DNA of 5,906 nt from Cyanobacteria bacterium OH_CFB_184 (GTDB lineage: Bacteria > Cyanobacteriota > Vampirovibrionia > Gastranaerophilales > Gastranaerophilaceae): assembly GCA_023414155.1 (NCBI GenBank), contig JAEZOG010000038.1, positions 1 through 5,906 on the forward strand, given 5' to 3'. Positions 1-4,577 of this stretch are shown piece by piece. The translations under genes and the position numbers were made by a program. The notes beneath the pieces were generated by a model. The model did not search any database and had not been told where the DNA came from. It worked only from the letters and a program-made list of their open reading frames with translations. Position 1 is the first letter of the stretch, and every line of letters begins with the position of its first letter.

Positions 1-793
1 AAGATCTTAGTGTTAAGTCATTGTTGTTTTTATCATAGTACCAAAGGGACAACGCTTCATTATCAGTAAACCCCTCAGGTTTATCAATTACCTCGCCATA
101 TGTTTCAGCATCATAATCCCAAATAACTGTACAATGAGAATCTTCCAAAGGATTTAAACTTAAAGGCACTGGTAGAATATAATAAGTTGAACCAATATGA
201 GGTCCATTGTTGCTGGCATAATCATTCATGCATACGTAATTAATAATATTACTATTACCTGCATTTCCAGTAACACTTAATGCATTATATGTGTATGCGT
301 CTTTGCCTGCCTGACTTGCTACATATTGTGCAAGCCCCCCTCCCAAAGATTGCCCTGTTAAAGTTGTGATTATAGCCTCTCCATATTGTTCAGCGACTGC
401 ACTATAAAAATTCATTGCGTCTATAAATTGCCCCTGCTTTGTGGCCTCATTGTCAAAATACAGGGTTAATGCTGTAGCTACATCTTCAGGACTGCTTTTT
501 TCCAACCCTCTGTACGCAATAGCTATTTCATCGTATATGGGGTTGCCATTTTCATCAATTACTGGCTGATGATTCTCATCATACCTGATTTTACCGTATG
601 CCACACCTGCAAAACCGGTTCCGCCAAGTCCTGCATTCTCATATTTGTTAAAATCATTGTCGGTACCATTTGTAAATCCATAATCTTCAGCACAAGATAC
701 AGATATCTTTTCCCAACCTTCAGGCACCAAATTTGAGCCAACTCTAACACCATTACAAAGATTTTTATAAAATTCATTAAATTCAATAGTCAT
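1..793 (-). CDS. Class 3 lipase-like protein, 3' end outside the window
   Basis: This is an open frame of 264 codons from ATG (793-791) to the window edge with no stop. It is probably a secreted lipase or phospholipase acting on acyl esters. Visible motifs are an AYRG oxyanion-type segment (residues 93-96), the nucleophile elbow GQSLGG (147-152, Ser149), a probable Asp in MNDY (Asp191), and a probable His in DSH (His220). It is a clear paralogue of the RTX lipase at 2099-3496; shared segments include NFY.AV..QYG, TYNA, MNDY, TYYI and LSLWYYDKNNN. The nucleophile motif is GQSLG here and GHSLG in the paralogue. There is no signal peptide. Any RTX repeats would lie beyond the window, so secretion by type I export is inferred only from the paralogue. 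The RBS AAAGGAG (804-810) lies 10 bases upstream, inside the end of the kelch gene, which suggests translational coupling. Substrate is unknown. Confidence 0.88.
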   Translation of the reverse strand, partial: MTIEFNEFYKNLCNGVRVGSNLVPEGWEKISVSCAEDYGFTNGTDNDFNKYENAGLGGTGFAGVAYGKIRYDENHQPVIDENGNPIYDEIAIAYRGLEKSSPEDVATALTLYFDNEATKQGQFIDAMNFYSAVAEQYGEAIITTLTGQSLGGGLAQYVASQAGKDAYTYNALSVTGNAGNSNIINYVCMNDYASNNGPHIGSTYYILPVPLSLNPLEDSHCTVIWDYDAETYGEVIDKPEGFTDNEALSLWYYDKNNNDLTLRS

Positions 794-795
794 AT

Positions 796-1995
796 CTATT
801 TTTCTCCTTTATTATTTACGTGCAAAAGCTCCATATCTTTGCAACGGCTATCTCGTCCATAACCTGCCCACCCAAACATCCAATGCAACACTAGGTCCAA
901 GTCGTTTTTAACTATGTTTGAATATCCTCCGACTAATAAAACAGTGTTATCATTTAATAAAACAGTTGAATGATACATTCTTTTTTTTCTCATTTTACCA
1001 ACAGTTGTAGATTTTTCCGTTTTTGGGTCAAATATTTCAATGCTATCAAGCACATTAAGCTCCCAATATTTATCATCTTTGTATCTCCCACCAGTGATTA
1101 AAACTCTTCCATCTGATAATTTTGTCATTTTAAAATCTGATCTGGGTTGAATAAAGTTATTTAAAATCCTAAATTTCTCAGCTTTATAATCATATATCTC
1201 ACAAGGTGGGTAATAAATAGTTTTTACGGGATCCCCTCCGCAAACTAAAACATTTCCACTATTCAAAACAACAGCTTCTAATTTTCTTCTATCAATATTT
1301 AAACTTCCAACTTTATGAAATGAATTTGTTTTAGGGTCAAAAATTTCCGCTTGAGAATAATAAGTATTAGTTTTGCCAAGTTTTATCGCTCCACCAACAA
1401 GAAGAACTTTTCCATTATTCATCAATATTGATGTATGGTTAGATCTCGGATATATCATTTCGTCTTGAAGAAGGGTAAACTTGTTAGTTGAAGGATCAAA
1501 AAGTTCAACTTTCCTATTGTAGTTTCCTGTTATTAAAACTTTTCCATCTTTTAATAATGTTGCGGAATAATGCCCTCTTCTAAAATTCATATCTGCCACT
1601 TTTTGAGTTTTTCCGGTTTTAGGATCAAAAATTTCAGCTGATTTTAGAACTCGACCTTTTTCACCACCTCCAGTGAACAAAACTCTGCCATCCTTTAACA
1701 TAGTTTTAGTTGGCCTATGCGAATCGTCAGATCTAATAAATGCAGGCATAGCAGCAATAACTTTAAGTTTTCTAGTTTTTGGGTTAAAATTTCCAGCTGT
1801 TTCTCCAATTAAAAGTACGTTACCATCTGGTAACAATAAAGCATTATCATGATAGTAGTGCATTTTGCCTGTCCATATCGATCTCACTTCATCATTATTA
1901 GTATTGTTATTTTTAGCTATCAGATATCCAACAATTATTACAATGATTATAATTAACAAGACAAAAAACGTTTTATTATTAAATGTATTTTTCAT
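796..1995 (-). CDS. Membrane-anchored kelch-type seven-bladed beta-propeller protein
   Basis: The protein has 399 residues if it starts at ATG 1995-1993. An in-frame TTG at 2004 would add three residues, but the GAGG that would serve as RBS lies between the two codons, so I prefer ATG; its 3-base spacing is short. Residues 1-8 are polar or basic and residues 9-27 form one hydrophobic segment without a clear cleavage site, so an N-terminal anchor with the rest outside the cytoplasm is likely. Seven kelch or galactose-oxidase-type units follow, with hallmarks like LLKDGKVLITG, LMNNGKVLLVGG and LSDGRVLITGG at about residues 53, 97, 144, 188, 239, 290 and 343. Most blades are joined by an EIFDPKT-type strand. 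Seven units make a complete propeller. A tail of about 40 residues carries no repeat. No catalytic residues are recognisable, so a binding or scaffold role is the default. The stop is two bases from the lipase ATG downstream, so the two are probably coexpressed. Confidence 0.9.
   Translation of the reverse strand: MKNTFNNKTFFVLLIIIIVIIVGYLIAKNNNTNNDEVRSIWTGKMHYYHDNALLLPDGNVLLIGETAGNFNPKTRKLKVIAAMPAFIRSDDSHRPTKTMLKDGRVLFTGGGEKGRVLKSAEIFDPKTGKTQKVADMNFRRGHYSATLLKDGKVLITGNYNRKVELFDPSTNKFTLLQDEMIYPRSNHTSILMNNGKVLLVGGAIKLGKTNTYYSQAEIFDPKTNSFHKVGSLNIDRRKLEAVVLNSGNVLVCGGDPVKTIYYPPCEIYDYKAEKFRILNNFIQPRSDFKMTKLSDGRVLITGGRYKDDKYWELNVLDSIEIFDPKTEKSTTVGKMRKKRMYHSTVLLNDNTVLLVGGYSNIVKNDLDLVLHWMFGWAGYGRDSRCKDMELLHVNNKGEK
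804..810 (-). promoter_or_regulatory. Ribosome binding site of the partial lipase, inside the kelch gene
   Basis: The minus strand reads AAAGGAG ten bases before the lipase ATG. It overlaps the last sense codons of the kelch gene (Asn-Lys-Gly-Glu-Lys-stop), so ribosomes ending on the kelch gene would sit on this site. This arrangement is typical of coupled gene pairs. Confidence 0.7.
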
Positions 1996-2043
1996 ATTCC
2001 TCAATCCAATACTACATTCAAGTTATTCAATTTTATCCATTCT

Positions 2044-2083
2044 AGCATATTTTCCGCCAAAAATAAGCCAGCATATTTTCCGC
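2044..2083 (-). repeat. 14-base direct repeat in the spacer after the RTX lipase
   Basis: AGCATATTTTCCGC on the plus strand occurs exactly at 2044-2057 and 2070-2083, a 26-base period. On the minus strand it is GCGGAAAATATGCT. It lies in the 94-base gap between the RTX lipase stop and the kelch gene start, just after the lipase reading frame ends abruptly. Closely spaced subterminal repeats are found in ends of some insertion sequences (IS21 family, for example), so this could be an IS scar. It could also be a tandem regulatory site. The copies are certain; the meaning is not. Confidence 0.75.
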
Positions 2084-2098
2084 ATTGATGTATATTTC

Positions 2099-3496
2099 TT
2101 ATGCACATTTCAAAAAATTATCACCATAGATAGAGTCGTCATTAATAGTATTTTTTATATTTTTAAGCTCATTTATATTTGAATTATTATAATCACCAAA
2201 GATTACATCATTTCCATTTCCGCCAGATATAATATCCTGGTCTTGGCCGCCGATAATTATATCTTCACCACTTCCACCCTCTATTGAATCATTCCCAGTT
2301 CCACCAAAGATAAAATCTTTATCGTCTCCGCCATCTATGGTGGCATTTCCACCGCCTCCGAAAATAAGATCGTCTCCGTTTCCACCGTCAATATTATCAG
2401 CGCCATCATTCTCAGACTCGAATTTTGATAAATCAAGCGAATTAAACAATTCTTCTTTATTTTTCAATTCTGCAATCTTGTATGTAGTTGAATCACCGAT
2501 TAATGTGTCATTACCTCCAAGGCCATTTATTAAATCATTTCCTCCATTCCCCCAGATGATGTCTGTAAAATTATCGTCATAAGTACCCATACCATAAGTA
2601 TCATTGATATATTTACCTTTTAAATCAGAAGAACCAGTATTTACATCAATAATATAATCACCGTTATTCGTTGTGTAATGGAGCTTATGCAGTGGTGTCC
2701 CTATTTGGTTATTAATTATATTTATTGCATTTTCCAGTGCATCAATAGAAACAAACGAAGAAATATTGTCCAAGTTTAGAGTGCTCAGATTGTTATTTTT
2801 ATCATAATACCACAGTGATAGCCCCTCGCTAGTTTCAAAGCCATCTAGATTAGAATAAATTTCTCCATTAATAGCCAATGAATAATCAAATATTCCATTG
2901 TGTGTATCTAACCACGGCTCACGATCTATTGGTATTGGTTGAATATAATATGTTTCTCCGACATGGTCCCCATACATACCGACGTAGTCATTCATTACAA
3001 CAAAATTTTTCACGACATCAGGATAGATGCCAGAATATGTTGCCATTCCAGGCGCATTATATGTGTAAGTTAATTTTCCTGTTTTTGACCCGATTATCTG
3101 TGCTATTGCACCACCCAATGAATGTCCTGTAATTACAATATTTTCATCACCATACTGAGCAACAACTGCTTTATAAAAATTTTCAGCATCTGTTAATTGA
3201 GCCTGTGGTATATTTCCTAACAATATATTTATATCTGATGATACGTCCCCAATATCATTTAATTCAGTTCCTCTGTATGCAATTACAATTTCATTTTGTG
3301 CATTTCTAAAAGCAACTGCTTGCATTCCTGACGATGTAGAATAAACATTTTGTCCACTACTATTTATCTGAGTCGTCACTGATGTTCCATCTTCTAACGT
3401 ACGATTTAATTGTAAAGTTTCATCTACAGTAGCATTCCCATTACCTTCATAGACAGCTCTGCTTAATGTCTTATACTGATTATAAATAGTAGTCAT
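2099..3496 (-). CDS. Class 3 lipase with C-terminal RTX calcium-binding repeats
   Basis: This 465-residue protein is probably an extracellular (phospho)lipase. The N-terminal half is an alpha/beta hydrolase of lipase class 3: AYRGT near residues 73-77, nucleophile elbow GHSLGG (124-129, Ser126), probable Asp170 in MNDYV, probable His199 in DTHNG. From about residue 316 come RTX nonapeptides of the GGxGxD type (GNGGNDLI, GLGGNDTLIG, GGNGDDLIFG, GGTGNDSIEGG, GGSGEDIIIGG, GGNGNDVIFG), interrupted by two similar inserts (KIAELKN, NINELKN). RTX repeats bind calcium and mark type I secretion substrates; the absence of an N-terminal signal peptide agrees. In GNATIDGG (383-390) the usual Asp or Asn is replaced by Ala-Thr. 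The protein ends in SIYGDN-FLKCA, in mid-repeat, without a C-terminal secretion domain, so the 3' end may be truncated or frameshifted. The start overlaps the upstream membrane gene by one base, with AGGAG nine bases before ATG. Confidence 0.93.
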   Translation of the reverse strand: MTTIYNQYKTLSRAVYEGNGNATVDETLQLNRTLEDGTSVTTQINSSGQNVYSTSSGMQAVAFRNAQNEIVIAYRGTELNDIGDVSSDINILLGNIPQAQLTDAENFYKAVVAQYGDENIVITGHSLGGAIAQIIGSKTGKLTYTYNAPGMATYSGIYPDVVKNFVVMNDYVGMYGDHVGETYYIQPIPIDREPWLDTHNGIFDYSLAINGEIYSNLDGFETSEGLSLWYYDKNNNLSTLNLDNISSFVSIDALENAINIINNQIGTPLHKLHYTTNNGDYIIDVNTGSSDLKGKYINDTYGMGTYDDNFTDIIWGNGGNDLINGLGGNDTLIGDSTTYKIAELKNKEELFNSLDLSKFESENDGADNIDGGNGDDLIFGGGGNATIDGGDDKDFIFGGTGNDSIEGGSGEDIIIGGQDQDIISGGNGNDVIFGDYNNSNINELKNIKNTINDDSIYGDNFLKCA

Positions 3497-3540
3497 TATT
3501 TAAATCTCCTTTTTACCAATACTTGTACTATAAATGTAAA
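3493..3540 (-). repeat. Direct repeat copy A: membrane gene tail, RBS and lipase start
   Basis: This segment, from the codons for FTFI near the end of the 132-residue membrane protein through the RBS to the lipase ATG, matches 4415-4463 at 41 of 49 aligned columns (one single-base gap), counted by eye. The shared part includes the ribosome binding site and start codon of the following gene, although the following genes are unrelated. This suggests duplication or recombination at gene boundaries. Confidence 0.75.
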
Positions 3541-3894
3541 TAATATATCTATAATTAAAATAATTATTGGAGGAATATATAGCCAAAAATAAATGATACA
3601 TTCATATATAAATAAACTTATAGATTTGTAAAAGCTAATGGGTTTTACATTTAGATAATCAGTTGAAAATGAAGCAATAGCTAAGAAAACGTTAATAAAT
3701 ATAGTTATAAGTACGAAATATATATAAACACTTTTTTTTAATATTATTTTTTTTCTATTTAAAAACAATAGTATAGTAGCAATAAAACCCAAAACACATT
3801 CAATAGAAAACCAAAATATAAAAATTAATGCATATTTAAACCCTGAAAATATAGGTAAAAAATTATCCCAAAATGAAGTATAATAGTAATTCAT
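3496..3894 (-). CDS. Small polytopic membrane protein directly upstream of the RTX lipase
   Basis: This 132-residue hydrophobic protein belongs to no family I recognise. Likely membrane segments are at about residues 20-45, 56-76, 91-106 and 108-127, giving roughly four spans. A basic loop NRKKIILKK (46-54) and the basic tail VKRRFK point to the cytoplasm. The start is ATG 3894, two bases after the stop of the 173-residue gene, with only a weak purine-rich AAGAAG upstream, so translation probably depends on coupling. The stop TAA overlaps the lipase ATG (TAATG), and the lipase RBS lies within its last codons. The intimate coupling to a probable secreted lipase suggests an immunity, accessory or envelope partner, which is inference. 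A decayed relative of its C-terminus lies at 4422-4505. Two A8 runs on the coding strand (3732-3739, 3747-3754) could slip. Confidence 0.85.
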   Translation of the reverse strand: MNYYYTSFWDNFLPIFSGFKYALIFIFWFSIECVLGFIATILLFLNRKKIILKKSVYIYFVLITIFINVFLAIASFSTDYLNVKPISFYKSISLFIYECIIYFWLYIPPIIILIIDILFTFIVQVLVKRRFK

Positions 3895-3896
3895 AG

Positions 3897-4418
3897 TTAG
3901 ATCTTCTTATGTTTTTGTAATATATTTTTCATACCGAATATAATCGCAAGGATAGCTGTATATATAAGAAATGGGAAATATATTTGTATTGTTGAGCCAA
4001 ATAGGCAGATAAAAGTATTTATAAGTTTTGCAAATGAAAAACTTTCTTTTGTTATAGATGTTCCAATACAAAAACCAATAAATAAAATTTGGACGAAAAA
4101 GGGAGGAACTAAAACAAAAAGAATTATTGTATTTACAATAATTCTTTTTGTTTTAAAAATAAAAAGAATTATTGTAAATAAAATAAAAATAATAGATAGG
4201 ATATGCCCAAGTGCAAAAACAGCAAGAAATAATAACCCAAAACCAAAGCCAGTACCCCCGGGTAGTGTGTATATGTCTTTAATATTCTTTACTAACTCTA
4301 ATCCAAAAGTAAGACCTATCATATAACTTTTTATAACACCTATGATAATCATAATGGATACAATTATTTGAATATAGGGTTTAAATCTTCTAATAAAATT
4401 ATTTACCTGCATCTTCAT
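3897..4418 (-). CDS. Polytopic membrane protein of unknown function
   Basis: This 173-residue protein is not assignable to a known family from sequence alone. Likely membrane spans are at about residues 14-37, 57-73, 74-89, 93-119 and 132-162, with a glycine-rich GGTGFGFG at 54-61. The N-terminus (NNFIRRFK) and C-terminus (MKNILQKHKKI) are basic. The first ATG (4418) is favoured because GGAG (4428-4431) is nine bases upstream; the ATG at codon 3 is too far away. It is followed two bases later by the 132-residue membrane gene and then the RTX lipase, so the three look like one translational unit. Codons 82-86 and 97-101 encode the same peptide TIILF with identical codons, part of a striking inverted and direct repeat (4111-4178). 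Its role may be linked to the lipase, but nothing in the sequence proves that. Confidence 0.83.
   Translation of the reverse strand: MKMQVNNFIRRFKPYIQIIVSIMIIIGVIKSYMIGLTFGLELVKNIKDIYTLPGGTGFGFGLLFLAVFALGHILSIIFILFTIILFIFKTKRIIVNTIILFVLVPPFFVQILFIGFCIGTSITKESFSFAKLINTFICLFGSTIQIYFPFLIYTAILAIIFGMKNILQKHKKI
4111..4178. repeat. Three-arm alternating inverted repeat inside a coding region
   Basis: Three arms share the core AAAAAGAATTATTGTA or its complement: left 4111-4131, middle 4132-4154 (opposite orientation), right 4161-4178. Left and middle (4134-4154) form a perfect 21-bp inverted repeat with a 2-base spacer. Middle (4132-4149) and right form a perfect 18-bp inverted repeat with an 11-base spacer. 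Left and right share the 16-base core as a direct repeat. The middle arm can pair with either neighbour but not both. All of it is translated in the 173-residue membrane protein. Confidence 0.92.
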
Positions 4419-4463
4419 TATTTAAGACTCCTTTTTTACTGCTACTTGTGCTATGAATGTAAA
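4415..4463 (-). repeat. Direct repeat copy B: remnant tail, RBS and start of the 173-residue gene
   Basis: This is the partner of 3493-3540, with one extra A in the A-run before GGAG and seven substitutions in the aligned stretch. It carries the RBS and start codon of the 173-residue membrane protein gene. Confidence 0.75.
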
Positions 4464-4505
4464 TATAATATAAACTGATGTTCGTATAAATATGTTTAAC
4501 TTCAT
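4422..4505 (-). pseudogene. Remnant of a membrane protein gene (27 codons)
   Basis: From ATG 4505 to TAA 4424-4422 the minus strand encodes 27 residues ending VYIIFTFIAQVAVKKES. The last part aligns with the C-terminus of the 132-residue membrane protein (DILFTFIVQVLVKRRFK). Most of the presumed gene is missing upstream, where the sequence runs into a REP-like palindrome. A one-base insertion in the A-run moves the stop relative to the intact copy. It could be a translated leader peptide for the next gene, since the RBS of that gene is embedded in it, but a decayed paralogue is the simpler reading. Confidence 0.6.
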
Positions 4506-4541
4506 CTGGATTACCTTTTGATATTCAAAACTTATTTTATT

Positions 4542-4559
4542 GGTGGGTTTCAACCCACC
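4542..4559. repeat. REP-like short palindrome
   Basis: GGTGGGT and ACCCACC (4542-4548, 4553-4559) form a 7-bp GC-rich stem with a 4-base loop, extendable by one pair. It stands out in an AT-rich spacer 18 bases after the kelch stop. Neither strand has a U-run after the stem, so it is not a canonical intrinsic terminator, though it may slow transcription or protect the 3' end. GC-rich palindromes of this form occur as dispersed intergenic repeats in many bacteria, some mobilised by REP-associated tyrosine transposases. Confidence 0.65.
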
Positions 4560-4577
4560 CTACAGACTCCTTGTCTT

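Noticed and set aside
559..786. 75-residue minus-strand frame starting MNLMNFIKIF
   Set aside because: It overlaps the partial lipase in another frame. The lipase frame has paralogue similarity, GQSLG and an RBS; this one has none.
2044..2083. CRISPR array
   Set aside because: Only two 14-base copies with a 12-base gap; far too short and no further units.
1865..2182. 105-residue plus-strand frame
   Set aside because: It is antisense to the kelch anchor region and RTX end, of AT-rich low-complexity composition, with no RBS or recognisable motif.
2337..2582. 81-residue plus-strand frame rich in Pro, Ser and Phe
   Set aside because: Its composition is the mirror image of the RTX glycine-aspartate repeats on the opposite strand.
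2878..3132. 84-residue plus-strand frame
   Set aside because: It is antisense to the lipase catalytic domain and has no supporting signal.
4542..4559. Intrinsic terminator for the upstream kelch gene
   Set aside because: No U-run follows the stem on either strand; on the minus strand the next bases are AATAAAATAAG.
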